33,141 nucleotides of DNA from Paenibacillaceae bacterium (GCA_015057715.1 SVDS01000046.1:1-33141), one strand, 5' to 3'. Shown: positions 17,701-24,520, numbered from the stretch's first letter. The notes: generated from the letters alone by a model not told the origin. Translations and numbers: made by a program.

Positions 17701-19696
17701 AGCAGCAAAAACAGCCGCGCAAAACAAAGGCTATGGCAATATGACCCAAGCGGCTGCACCGGATGGGGAAGTGATTATAGCGGCCTTGAAGCAAATCGCA
17801 GAAACGGCAGTCAACAACAGCAGCATTACAGTTACTATTAATAAAGTTAGTTACATCCCCCCAATTGCCGGAACATCTGCAAATCACATGGGTACAGATG
17901 GCAGCTACACCTTTACTATTACGGTGTCCAAAGGCGGACAAAGCCAAACAACAGAGCTGAAAACCATTATTATCACAGCCACACCTTATAGCGGTGGAAT
18001 TGGTGACGGATCTGGAAATGGAGGTGGTTCCGGCAATGGCTCCGGCAATGGTTCCGGCAATGGCTCCGATACACCCGCTCAATCTGTAAAACCCACTGAG
18101 TCTGTCAGCGGCAGCACTGAAAACAAAGCCACAGTTGACAATGAGGGTAACGCTAATGTCAGCCTGATTGACAAAAATATTACCGATGCCATTGCAGACG
18201 CAAAAGCTGTGGCAGCGAAAAAAAATGTGAACGCAAGTGATATTACCGCAATCATTCATGTCACCACAGGCGGCAAGGACCCGGACACGGTAATCGTTAA
18301 CCTGCCCAAGACAACCCAGGAGCAGGTCATTGATAATAAGATTGCCAGCGTTCAGCTTGTTATAGACCACCCTGATCTTACCATTGGAATCAACCTTGCT
18401 GCAATAGCGGAAATCAACCGACAGGCAAAGGCTGATGTCCAGCTTTCCGTTATTCCCATGGACATGTCAAAATTGTCCGGTTATGCAAAAGCTGCCATTG
18501 GCAATCGGCCAGCCTATGATTTCAAGACGGTTAGTGACAGCGGAGAATCTGTGACTGATTTCGGTAATGGCAGAGTCAGTGTGGAGATTCCGTATACTTT
18601 GCAAAATGGCGAGGCTGCGGGCAACATTTGTGCCGTCTATGTGGATGCAAATGACAAAATAACCTATCTCACTGATTCCAGCTATGATGCAAAGCGCGGG
18701 ACGGTAGTGTTTTCCACCAGCCATTTCTCCACTTATGGCATAGCCTGCAAGGGTGACGCCAGCTTTACTGATATTAACGAACATTGGGCAAAGGACGATA
18801 TTCTGTTTGCTGTAAACCGGGGGATTCTGACCGGCACCAGCTCCACCACCTTCAGTCCCAATGCTTCTATGACAAGGGGGAGGTTTGTTACAGCACTGGG
18901 ACGTTTGGCAAATGCCGACATCAGTGCTTACAAGAAATCCAGCTTCAGTGATGTGAAAACCGACGCCTTTTACATGGGCTATATCGAATGGGGAGTTAAG
19001 AATAACATTCTGGACGGCATTGGTGGTGGTAAGTTTGACCCGGACGGCCTTGTAACCCGTGAGCAGATGGCGGTTATGATGGACAGGTATGCCACAGCTA
19101 TGGGATTTAAGCTGCCGGAGGTACACACACAGAACACCTTTGCCGATAACGCTCAAATTGGTACGTGGGCGATTTCTTCTGTGAAGCGTATTCAGATGGC
19201 GGGTATCATTCAAGGCAAAAACAATAACTATTACGACCCGCAGGGGTTGGCTACCAGTGCCGAAGTTTCGTCAGTGCTGCGGCGCTTTGTAGAGTTAATG
19301 ATTTTAAGAGATACTGCCCAGGGGTGGGTAAGAAATGATTCTGGTGAATGGATGTTTTTTAAAGAAGGGAAAGCCCTTACTGGCTGGCAGACCGTAGGCG
19401 GCAAGGTTTACTGCTTTGATAGCAGTGGGGGTGCCTTTGCAAGTGGCTGGAAGGAAAACGCAAAAGGCGAATGGTTTTTTCTTACCTCAGACGGCAGTGC
19501 AGCCACAGGATGGAGAGATATTGAAGCAAACGGTAATTCAAAGCGCTATTATTTTGATACTTATGGTGTCATGATTGCTGGCAAATGGCTCCAGATTGAC
19601 GATAAATGGTATTACTTTAATGCCGATGGCTCTCTTGCCAGAAGTACAAAAATTGACGGCTACGACATTGATGCAAACGGCGTTACATGGCTCTAA
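14738..19696 (+). CDS. Large secreted surface protein: beta-helix-like repeats, InlB-type repeats, three SLH domains, choline-binding-type repeats
   Basis: 1652 residues. A signal peptide ends at A25 (SVMA before EEVS). Regions in order: acidic N-terminus; Gly/Ser/Thr-rich segments with repeated GISGNVAV/GITGHVSV and, later, GIYSDATLNISSGSITGY-type units, which look like a right-handed beta-helix; a Listeria-Bacteroides (InlB B) repeat at about 493-525 (FAGWYTAPNGQG to YYAKWN); a second, divergent InlB-like repeat at about 899-977; a Gly/Ser/Asn linker near 1088-1115; SLH domains at about 1341-1395, 1401-1458 and 1466-1525; and glucan/choline-binding type repeats (GWQTVGGKVYCFD, WYYFNADGS) from 1527 to the end. 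It would be exported and held on the cell wall by SLH binding to secondary wall polymers. Possible roles are adhesion or polysaccharide binding. The gene is visibly richer in G+C than its neighbours and sits between direct repeats, suggesting acquisition by transfer. Confidence 0.88.
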   Translation: MRKRVLSIWLSVCMVLTMLPISVMAEEVSKPAGARGEIIAFEPLAESEKSVETGTSIENLELPEELTATVRTALSADSGTEEEPVQDSGEFQENDALADPAVATASSAIKESGDDHEKAPAPEWEETTVDIPVTWTAEPEYTGNETGDFVFTPVIKGYTVSADLPEINVTVGVQLPMMVLRAGTPTTYGDFSVSIDEDGAAPVYDNGVLSLGTAGEYTVSMADGKDSTSDRIVVTVAGVTLNLDGVEINAQDGLKGGQNGANALTVTSGTVTLSVIEDSSLTGGAGYSSTYAPTNGGSGISGNVAVTGTETLCVNGGTGGFSEVVLSNSGSGILGDVSISGAVNVIAVGGNNQNPGPGRAGNGITGHVSVSNGAILTAVGGMSQSPMYTGGNGINGNLTVTGNASANLTGGDAILSTPGIALTGTLTATGVTLKGGFTGLTDEITSKDPRLNQFHYVAVEPTLISDNSTFDFCNGTATVTVKPSSDPQWEETGYSFAGWYTAPNGQGTELIGAGDRGVTYYAKWNYNGYTVRTTALDLTGISGSRPYGSTPSGSVYTNPAEGWTWYAAETTVDGERYAANTLVLSGMTVHTTTSAALTVPAETTVVLEEDSENAVISGYTSSNSEDVFTYGLYGKGALHMKGGGTLNAQAGTAAYTNSNGEKEGSSYGIYSVGALNFSSCTVNAYGGRGVTTGSDNKSSGIYSDATLNISSGSITGYGGSGRVQSIGIVSQGNIEITGGTVTGESGSDDIRQGYGLASLQGNISISGGSVTGTGSAISGTNTFSAGILALGAVEITDGSVTGIAGNAEASYGIIGGFLSVNITGGTITAKNGAAANSAAIATLGDGSISKLTVGSLEKPAAIANASDGTNLIATSNGEILSKQLVMSGSDAVVVSFSTYVITANAAINGSYSVTVNGSTLAYARSGDTVAITHTAKSGYEVDSISVCKTSDTNIAVTVTNGSFTMPDYAVTVSVIFKLSAPTDAQLLAAAKTAAQNKGYGNMTQAAAPDGEVIIAALKQIAETAVNNSSITVTINKVSYIPPIAGTSANHMGTDGSYTFTITVSKGGQSQTTELKTIIITATPYSGGIGDGSGNGGGSGNGSGNGSGNGSDTPAQSVKPTESVSGSTENKATVDNEGNANVSLIDKNITDAIADAKAVAAKKNVNASDITAIIHVTTGGKDPDTVIVNLPKTTQEQVIDNKIASVQLVIDHPDLTIGINLAAIAEINRQAKADVQLSVIPMDMSKLSGYAKAAIGNRPAYDFKTVSDSGESVTDFGNGRVSVEIPYTLQNGEAAGNICAVYVDANDKITYLTDSSYDAKRGTVVFSTSHFSTYGIACKGDASFTDINEHWAKDDILFAVNRGILTGTSSTTFSPNASMTRGRFVTALGRLANADISAYKKSSFSDVKTDAFYMGYIEWGVKNNILDGIGGGKFDPDGLVTREQMAVMMDRYATAMGFKLPEVHTQNTFADNAQIGTWAISSVKRIQMAGIIQGKNNNYYDPQGLATSAEVSSVLRRFVELMILRDTAQGWVRNDSGEWMFFKEGKALTGWQTVGGKVYCFDSSGGAFASGWKENAKGEWFFLTSDGSAATGWRDIEANGNSKRYYFDTYGVMIAGKWLQIDDKWYYFNADGSLARSTKIDGYDIDANGVTWL
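18026..18070 (+). repeat. 12-bp tandem repeat coding a Gly-Ser-Gly-Asn linker
   Basis: Units GGTTCCGGCAAT / GGCTCCGGCAAT alternate for three full copies plus a partial one, encoding GSGN repeats between the beta-rich half and the SLH half. It is a likely place for length variation. Confidence 0.8.
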
Positions 19697-19745
19697 TGGT
19701 TACCCATTATCTGCTCCAAACAAATTTTTGGGTTGTCAAAGTAAT

Positions 19746-19853
19746 AGGCTGCTAGTACAGGTAAATTCTAATAATAAAATCTTGAATTTTCAAAGGAAAA
19801 TACCATTTGCTATAGAGAAGAGGAGTTCGCATTGTGTGCGGCTCCTCTTTTTG
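19746..19853 (+). repeat. Right copy of the ~107-bp direct repeat
   Basis: Carries the same AGGCTGCTA...AGGTAAATTCTAA segment (end of a GGGtGRT reading frame, Gly-Lys-Phe-stop) and the same terminator as 14195-14300, but no gene body upstream. It is therefore a detached 3' fragment. Confidence 0.85.
19818..19852 (+). terminator. Terminator after the surface-protein gene (inside right repeat)
   Basis: AAGAGGAG (19818-19825) pairs with CTCCTCTT (19842-19849) and continues in T. The surface-protein gene apparently uses the borrowed GGGtGRT terminator. Confidence 0.8.
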
Positions 19854-19880
19854 TACGATGGAAAAGAAAAATACATGAAT

Positions 19881-20057
19881 CTATTTTTCCAGAAGTTTTG
19901 AAAGTTTCTGATCAATACTAGCCAAAATTTTTATTATCTGCTTCTGACTATTATCGCAATCAGTATAGGTGGCTGAAGAAAGATCCTCTTCACAACTCTC
20001 ACCATAAGTGCCGTATTGTTTGCATAAATTGTAATTGCTACATTTAGTCTCTGACAT
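19881..20057 (-). CDS. 58-residue Cys-containing small protein
   Basis: Minus-strand frame from ATG at 20057 to TAG at 19881, read codon by codon. The N-terminal half holds C6, C12, C22 and C34 (C-x5-C-x9-C-x11-C) with many Tyr, Ser and acidic residues. The C-terminal half, from about residue 38, is an amphipathic helix-like segment (QKQIIKILASIDQKLSKLLE). AAAGGGG ten bases upstream is a plausible ribosome binding site, and a near-consensus promoter lies about 50 bases upstream. No family is recognised. It sits just outside the right island repeat and is oriented with the LytTR gene but separated from it by a terminator, so it has its own transcript. Confidence 0.6.
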   Translation of the reverse strand: MSETKCSNYNLCKQYGTYGESCEEDLSSATYTDCDNSQKQIIKILASIDQKLSKLLEK

Positions 20058-20106
20058 ACTAACATTTCCCCTTTAGTCGTATTTGGTTCTGTCTGAACCT
20101 ATTTAT

Positions 20107-20135
20107 AGTATAAAGTAAATGGGAAATTTTTTCAA
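20107..20135 (-). promoter_or_regulatory. Promoter for the 58-residue protein gene
   Basis: Minus strand TTGAAA (20135-20130), 17-base spacer, TATACT (20112-20107). Good match and spacing. Confidence 0.7.
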
Positions 20136-20147
20136 TAATGGAAGCGA

Positions 20148-20184
20148 ATAATAAAAGGGAGTGCTCATTTTGCAGCACCCCCTT
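20148..20184 (-). terminator. Terminator after the LytTR regulator gene
   Basis: Reading the minus strand, AAGGGGGTGCT pairs with AGCACTCCCTT (one mismatch) around an 8-base loop and is followed by TTATTATT. Confidence 0.65.
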
Positions 20185-20222
20185 AAATGATCGTTAAAAT
20201 AGAACGACAGGGCGTAATGGTA

Positions 20223-20942
20223 CTAATCATGTATAGACTTCAAGAGCCAATTAAGGTGGGTTTCCCGATGCTTTAAACGTTCCCGTTTTGATATGGGTAT
20301 GAATTGTTTATTTGTAAGAAAAAAACCAGAGTCGTTATATTCTTTAATAAAATGCATATTAACCAGATAGCTTTTATGACACCGGAGAAATCCTTCTTTA
20401 TTTAATTTCTCTTCCAATTCACTTAATGATATGGAACTGGTAATTGTTTTTTGTTTCGTATAAATAATACAGGTTTTATTAAACACCTCAATATAGATAA
20501 TATCCTTGAGAGGTATATTCATTGTCATATAATCTGAACGGATCTGAATTTTCTTGTAAACAAAGTTAATATTTTTTAGACTTTTATCTAAAGATGCTTC
20601 TAATTCTTTGGTCCGAATAGGCTTGAGAAAATATCCATCAGCTTGCATTCGATAAGCTTCCGCTGCATGTCGGGTACTGTTGGAAGTAAAGAATATAATA
20701 CTATCCTGATTCATTTCACGAATTTTATGGCCTACTTCTAAACCATTTTGCTCAGTTTCTGATAAGTTGATGAAACAACATGGAAGTTTTTCGCACTGGA
20801 AATTTACACAATCAAACATATTTTTATGAAATGAATACTCATGTAATGAAAAATCTATCAGTCGTTTACGAAAATATCTTTCTAAAGAAATGATCAGAAG
20901 ATTTCTATCTGTTGTAATTGAATCTAAAATTACAAGTTTCAT
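20223..20942 (-). CDS. LytTR-family response regulator with atypical receiver domain
   Basis: 239 residues. The N-terminal receiver-like domain (about 1-120) keeps the switch Thr (IIFFTSNS) and the Lys of DGYFLKPI, but the usual phosphoacceptor Asp position reads CFINLSETEQNGLEVG with N59, and the acidic pair near the start is reduced to D7 in VILDS. The C-terminal LytTR DNA-binding domain (about 135-235) is well formed, with IIYIEVFNKTCIIYT, FLRCHKSYLVN and FIPISKRERLKH. It is probably a DNA-binding regulator working without ordinary phosphorylation. The ATG at 20942 follows TTGGGGAT by a normal distance; the open frame runs further up but lacks a good start there. No sensor kinase gene is adjacent. 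Targets may be the divergent lipoprotein or the surface gene. Confidence 0.8.
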   Translation of the reverse strand: MKLVILDSITTDRNLLIISLERYFRKRLIDFSLHEYSFHKNMFDCVNFQCEKLPCCFINLSETEQNGLEVGHKIREMNQDSIIFFTSNSTRHAAEAYRMQADGYFLKPIRTKELEASLDKSLKNINFVYKKIQIRSDYMTMNIPLKDIIYIEVFNKTCIIYTKQKTITSSISLSELEEKLNKEGFLRCHKSYLVNMHFIKEYNDSGFFLTNKQFIPISKRERLKHRETHLNWLLKSIHD

Positions 20943-20974
20943 AATAATCCCCAATTTTTTTAATCTATGTATCA

Positions 20975-21002
20975 AATATATCATAATTATGCCGAATTGC
21001 AA
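20975..21002 (-). promoter_or_regulatory. Candidate promoter for the LytTR gene
   Basis: Minus strand TTGCAA (21002-20997), 16-base spacer, TATATT (20980-20975), 32 bases before the chosen start codon. Confidence 0.45.
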
Positions 21003-21051
21003 TTGTTTTTTTGATTTTTACGCCATAAACATGCATTTTGCGACAAAACTA

Positions 21052-21080
21052 TTGACTGGAAATATATATTATAATAAACT
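21052..21080 (+). promoter_or_regulatory. Candidate promoter for the lipoprotein gene
   Basis: TTGACT (21052-21057), 17-base spacer, TAAACT (21075-21080). A better TATAAT at 21070-21075 is only 12 bases from the -35, so the exact pairing is unsure. Confidence 0.45.
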
Positions 21081-21155
21081 TTACCAGAACTCAGGTACGA
21101 ATATAGAAGTAGTACTGAGAGAATTATTTAAATTACGAAAGAGGGAATGGAAGTT

Positions 21156-21533
21156 ATGAAAAAGAGATTATCATTATTACTTGCTATTTTAATGATGCTT
21201 GGGGCTATGCTGGTAGGCTGCGGAGCAAAAAATGATTCTGTCTACGTAGGAACTACATGGACGTTGAATTCAGTGGAAGCTGAGGGAATCGTACTGGAAG
21301 GGGAACTCTTAGCGAGTGCTATGGATGCTGCAACCATTAAATTTGATGCAAAAAAAGTAACACTTAATTTTGGAACAGAAAACGGAGAGGGTACCTGGTC
21401 AGAAAAGGACAATGTTATTACAATAGAGTCTGATGGAGAGACCATCGAATGTCCGATCACAGATTCCAAACTGCTTTTCGAACTGGAAGGCACTAAGATG
21501 TATTTTGTAAAAGATGAAAAAGCTGAAAAATAG
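21156..21533 (+). CDS. Small secreted lipoprotein
   Basis: 125 residues with a lipoprotein signal peptide: MKKRLSLLLA core and lipobox LVGC, lipidated at C22. The mature part is about 100 residues of alternating beta-strand-like stretches (YVGTTWTLNS, KVTLNFGTENGEGTW, NVITIES, LLFELEGTKMYFVKDE), suggesting a small beta-barrel or sandwich on the outer face of the membrane. No named family is recognised. An in-frame ATG at 21147 is one base from GAGGGA; the ATG at 21156 leaves ten bases and gives the typical signal start, so it is preferred. It is divergent from the LytTR regulator, which may control it. Confidence 0.75.
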   Translation: MKKRLSLLLAILMMLGAMLVGCGAKNDSVYVGTTWTLNSVEAEGIVLEGELLASAMDAATIKFDAKKVTLNFGTENGEGTWSEKDNVITIESDGETIECPITDSKLLFELEGTKMYFVKDEKAEK

Positions 21534-21555
21534 GTTTATATAAACATGGAATCAC

Positions 21556-21586
21556 AACGCTCTCTGACATGAGAGCGTTCTTTTTT
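21556..21586 (+). terminator. Terminator after the lipoprotein gene
   Basis: AACGCTCTC (21556-21564) and GAGAGCGTT (21571-21579) form a perfect 9-bp stem, followed by C and six T. Confidence 0.9.
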
Positions 21587-21592
21587 GCGTTT

Positions 21593-21758
21593 ACCCAACA
21601 GCACCATTAAATAAGTGTTAGTCCTGAATGGCTAATCGGTGCTGCACCTGGGTAATAATTGGTTTAACTTAGTTATATAGTTCTTTCTAAACCGCAAACA
21701 CATGTGTTTTTAGCACATTTATAGGGAGTAACCAAGTTAATACCTGGTTCTCCCTTTT
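21593..21758 (+). ncRNA. Possible structured RNA ending in a terminator
   Basis: A chain of pairings with no gene: ACCCA/TGGGT (21593-21597 with 21649-21653) enclosing GCACC/GGTGC (21601-21605 with 21638-21642) plus ATTA/TAAT; GGTTTA/TAAACC (21661-21666 with 21688-21693); a 14-base palindrome AAACACATGTGTTT (21696-21709); then a terminator-like stem AGGGAG-AACCA with TGGTT-CTCCCT (21723-21755) ending in four T on the plus strand. There is no convincing promoter directly in front, and the T run faces away from the sodA gene. It could be a small RNA, or just a set of hairpins between convergent genes. Confidence 0.3.
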
Positions 21759-21761
21759 GCA

Positions 21762-22403
21762 TTATTGCTCCTCATCAATCCCCATACACCGTTTATACCG
21801 TGCATCAGCCTCCTGCCAGTTAACCACATGGAACCAGTCTTCGATGTATGCAGCCCGGTCATTATAACGCTGCAGAAAATAAGCATGCTCCCAGACATCC
21901 ATGCCGGAGATTACACAAAATCCAAATGAGATTGGAGTATTCTGGTTAGGGGTGGTTACTATTGATAGTGTTCCATTCTGGTCAACAACCAGCCATGCAT
22001 ACCCCGAACCGAAAACAGATAGTGCATTTCTTTTATATTCATTAAAAAAATTCTCTATTGTTCCGAAATCTCTTAATATAATGGGATATAGTGTTTCAGC
22101 CTGTGAACGCTCCTGGGAATTAATCATGCCATTAAAGTAGATAATATGATTGTAAACGCCGCCGCCGTAGTTGATAATAGACTGTCGGATCTCTTCGGGA
22201 AGGCTTTCCGTATTGGTAAGAAGCTGTTCCAGAGAAAGATTTTGCAGCTCCGGATAATCGCGCAGGATGGTGTTTAGTTCCACTACATATCTCTGAAGCT
22301 GCCTGTCGTGGTGAATGTACATGGTCTGAGTGTCGATATAAGGTTCAAGTGAGTCGTATGCATAGGGAAGCGGTGGATTCACAAATGGATAATGTTCGTT
22401 CAT
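21762..22403 (-). CDS. sodA: Superoxide dismutase (Fe/Mn family)
   Basis: 213 residues. The SOD landmarks are LPYAYDSLEPYIDTQTMYIH with the first metal His at H31, a second His in GGVYNHIIYF, and Asp and His in DVWEHAYFLQRY, with the family ending AAYIEDWFHVVNW. A Gln in TTPNQNTPIS is at the place where Mn-type enzymes keep their second-sphere Gln, which leans to manganese. It converts superoxide to oxygen and peroxide in the cytoplasm, an oxygen-defence role in an anaerobe. Some usual residues differ (GGVYNH instead of GGHxNH; RQLQRY instead of KHHxxY), so it is a divergent member. AAAAGGA lies about 12 bases before the ATG. Confidence 0.85.
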   Translation of the reverse strand: MNEHYPFVNPPLPYAYDSLEPYIDTQTMYIHHDRQLQRYVVELNTILRDYPELQNLSLEQLLTNTESLPEEIRQSIINYGGGVYNHIIYFNGMINSQERSQAETLYPIILRDFGTIENFFNEYKRNALSVFGSGYAWLVVDQNGTLSIVTTPNQNTPISFGFCVISGMDVWEHAYFLQRYNDRAAYIEDWFHVVNWQEADARYKRCMGIDEEQ

Positions 22404-22510
22404 GGGCAGATTTTTCCTTTTGCATTTTTGTATATATATATTCCAAAGCCAATGAGATATGATGGATAAGCAAGGAATAAAAAAATAGTGTGCTGGTGGA
22501 AAATCTGTTG

Positions 22511-22516
22511 TATAAT
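22511..22516 (+). promoter_or_regulatory. -10 box for the HIT protein gene
   Basis: A perfect TATAAT 48 bases before the start codon. No -35 at proper distance is recognisable. Confidence 0.35.
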
Positions 22517-22563
22517 AACAAAAGATGAGAAGCAGAAAAAGTGGAAAAAGGAGAGGTGCAGCT

Positions 22564-23022
22564 ATGTGCGGAGTGTGTGACCGGATACAGCTTATTAAAG
22601 AAGGCAGAAATCCGTATTTTGTAAAGGAATTGGAGACTGGATATGTGGTGCTGGGGGATCACCAGAGATTTCAGGGTTATACTGTTTTTTTATGTAAGGA
22701 ACATGCGTCGGAGCTTCATTTTCTGGAAAAGGAATTTAAAAACCGGTTTTTACAGGAGATGGCTTTGACTGCAGAGGCAGTTTACCGGGCTTTTGGACCG
22801 GATAAACTGAATTATGAATTATTGGGGAGCGGTAATTTCACACATATGCACTGGCATTTTTATCCCAGAACCATTGGTGATACACCATCACCTGGTCCTG
22901 TCTGGAAGCTGCCAGTGGAGGAACTATATAATGATAAGTATCTGCCGGGAGATGAAACCCTTTTCCTTATGAAAGAAAAACTGAATGAGGAACTGGAGAA
23001 ACTTCTGGCTCAGCAGGAGTAA
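22564..23022 (+). CDS. HIT-family nucleotide hydrolase
   Basis: 152 residues. The histidine triad is H94-M-H96-W-H98-F in FTHMHWHFYPR, matching H-phi-H-phi-H-phi-phi. The N-terminus MCGVCDRIQLI has a CxxC pair often seen in HIT proteins with a bound zinc. Members hydrolyse diadenosine polyphosphates or nucleoside phosphoramidates in the cytoplasm; the exact substrate is not evident. GGAGAGG seven bases before the ATG at 22564 supports this start over an in-frame ATG at 22525. It lies between divergent sodA and metY and appears to be a single-gene unit. Confidence 0.85.
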   Translation: MCGVCDRIQLIKEGRNPYFVKELETGYVVLGDHQRFQGYTVFLCKEHASELHFLEKEFKNRFLQEMALTAEAVYRAFGPDKLNYELLGSGNFTHMHWHFYPRTIGDTPSPGPVWKLPVEELYNDKYLPGDETLFLMKEKLNEELEKLLAQQE

Positions 23023-23036
23023 TCTTATTATTAAGA

Positions 23037-23067
23037 ATCTGGTTATAGATTTTACCTATAACCAGAT
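23037..23067 (+). repeat. Perfect 12-bp inverted repeat between the HIT gene and metY
   Basis: ATCTGGTTATAG (23037-23048) and CTATAACCAGAT (23056-23067) around a 7-base loop. No T run on either side, so it is not a classic terminator. It is 14 bases upstream of the metY -35 box and could be an operator or an mRNA 3'-end hairpin. Confidence 0.6.
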
Positions 23068-23081
23068 AATAGTTATAAATA

Positions 23082-23111
23082 TTAACACAGGATAAAAAAA
23101 AACAGTATAAT
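23082..23111 (+). promoter_or_regulatory. Promoter for metY
   Basis: TTAACA (23082-23087), 18-base spacer, TATAAT (23106-23111), 54 bases before the start codon. The leader is too short for an S-box or T-box riboswitch. Confidence 0.65.
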
Positions 23112-23165
23112 ACCACTTAACAAGAACATGCGAAACAGCATTTTACCCCACAGGAGGATACGAAT

Positions 23166-24473
23166 ATGAGCAAGAAGACCAGAGGAGAAAGAAATCTTAA
23201 ATTTGAAACATTACAGTTACACGTTGGTCAGGAGCAGGCAGATTCCGTGACAGATGCCAGAGCAGTACCCATTTATCAGAGTTCTTCCTATGTATTCCAT
23301 AACAGCGACCATGCTGCTGCAAGGTTTAATCTGACAGATGCAGGCAATATTTATGGCAGACTGACCAATCCGACTCAGGATGTGTTTGAACGGAGAATTG
23401 CGGCATTGGAGGGCGGTGTGGCAGCCCTGGCTACGGCTTCTGGAGCGGCAGCAGTAACTTATTCCATTGAGAACCTTGCAAAGAACGGAGATCACGTAGT
23501 CGCAGCAAACAATATTTATGGAGGTACTTACAATCTGCTGGAGCACACACTTCCTGATTATGGTATTACCACTACATTTGTGGATCCATTTAATTATGAA
23601 GAAGTGGAGAATGCCATTAAAGTAAATACAAAGCTGATTTTTATTGAAACTCTGGGAAATCCTAATTCCGATGTGGTTGATATTGAACAGTTCGCAAAGA
23701 TTGCACACGCACATAAAATTCCGCTTGTTGTAGACAATACATTTGCAACACCTTATCTGGTAAGGCCTATTGAATACGGTGCTGATATTGTGGTACATTC
23801 TGCTACAAAATTCATTGGCGGACATGGAACCAGCATCGGCGGTGTCATTGTTGACGGTGGTAAATTTGACTGGGAGGCATCAGGTAAATTCCCTTCCCTC
23901 ACTGATCCAAACCCAAGTTACCATGGAGTCAGCTTTACAAAGGCAGCCGGTCCTGCTGCTTATGTAACAAAGATCCGGGCGATTTTACTTCGTGATACAG
24001 GAGCCTGCTTATCCCCAATTCATGCATTTGTCTTTTTACAGGGACTGGAGACCTTATCCTTAAGAGTGGAGCGCCATGTGGAGAATGCACTGAAAGTAGT
24101 GGAATATCTGAAAAATCACCCACAGGTTGAAAAAGTTCATCATCCATCTATTTCCGATGATGAGAGTCAGAAGGAATTATATGCTAAATATTTCCCCAAT
24201 GGAGGCGGTTCCATCTTCACCTTCGAAATCAAGGGAGATGCAAGAAAAGCAAAGGATTTTATTGACCAGCTGGAATTATTCTCTCTTCTTGCCAATGTTG
24301 CAGATGTGAAATCTCTGGTGATTCATCCTGCATCAACCACTCATTCACAGATGACAGAAGAGGAACTTGAAAATTCCGGAATTAAGCCTAACACCATCCG
24401 TCTTTCTATCGGAACAGAACATGCAACTGATATTATTGAAGATCTGGAAGAAGCATTTCAGGCGGTTAAATAA
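23166..24473 (+). CDS. metY: O-acetylhomoserine sulfhydrylase / aminocarboxypropyltransferase
   Basis: 435-residue PLP enzyme of the Cys/Met metabolism family. The PLP Lys is K215 in SATKFIGGHG; other family blocks are IYGRLTNPT, ETLGNPN, VVDNTFATPYL and IHPASTTHSQ. Its length and the insertion around FDWEASGKFPSL are typical of MetY rather than of cystathionine synthases. It makes homocysteine from O-acetylhomoserine and sulfide, and some members also act as cysteine synthase. AGGAGG is nine bases from the ATG. It has its own promoter and terminator, and begins the sulfur amino acid cluster that fills the rest of the window. Confidence 0.93.
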   Translation: MSKKTRGERNLKFETLQLHVGQEQADSVTDARAVPIYQSSSYVFHNSDHAAARFNLTDAGNIYGRLTNPTQDVFERRIAALEGGVAALATASGAAAVTYSIENLAKNGDHVVAANNIYGGTYNLLEHTLPDYGITTTFVDPFNYEEVENAIKVNTKLIFIETLGNPNSDVVDIEQFAKIAHAHKIPLVVDNTFATPYLVRPIEYGADIVVHSATKFIGGHGTSIGGVIVDGGKFDWEASGKFPSLTDPNPSYHGVSFTKAAGPAAYVTKIRAILLRDTGACLSPIHAFVFLQGLETLSLRVERHVENALKVVEYLKNHPQVEKVHHPSISDDESQKELYAKYFPNGGGSIFTFEIKGDARKAKDFIDQLELFSLLANVADVKSLVIHPASTTHSQMTEEELENSGIKPNTIRLSIGTEHATDIIEDLEEAFQAVK

Positions 24474-24493
24474 CTGAATCAGATTATATGCAG

Positions 24494-24520
24494 GCTGCCA
24501 TAGGTTCTATGGCAGCTTTT
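24494..24520 (+). terminator. Terminator after metY
   Basis: GCTGCCATAG (24494-24503) and CTATGGCAGC (24507-24516) form a perfect 10-bp stem with a 3-base loop, followed by TTTT. Confidence 0.8.

Noticed and set aside
17510-18370. 286-codon minus-strand frame inside the surface-protein gene
   Set aside because: It lies opposite a well-supported domain-bearing frame; its Cys/Ile/Gly-rich product is what the reverse of Ala/Thr/Asn-rich repeats gives.
14300-19745. Complete mobile element
   Set aside because: No integrase, transposase, relaxase or terminal inverted repeats were seen between the direct repeats, so only an island-like block is claimed.
23217-23825. 202-codon minus-strand frame opposite metY
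   Set aside because: Shadow of a conserved PLP enzyme gene; no family features.
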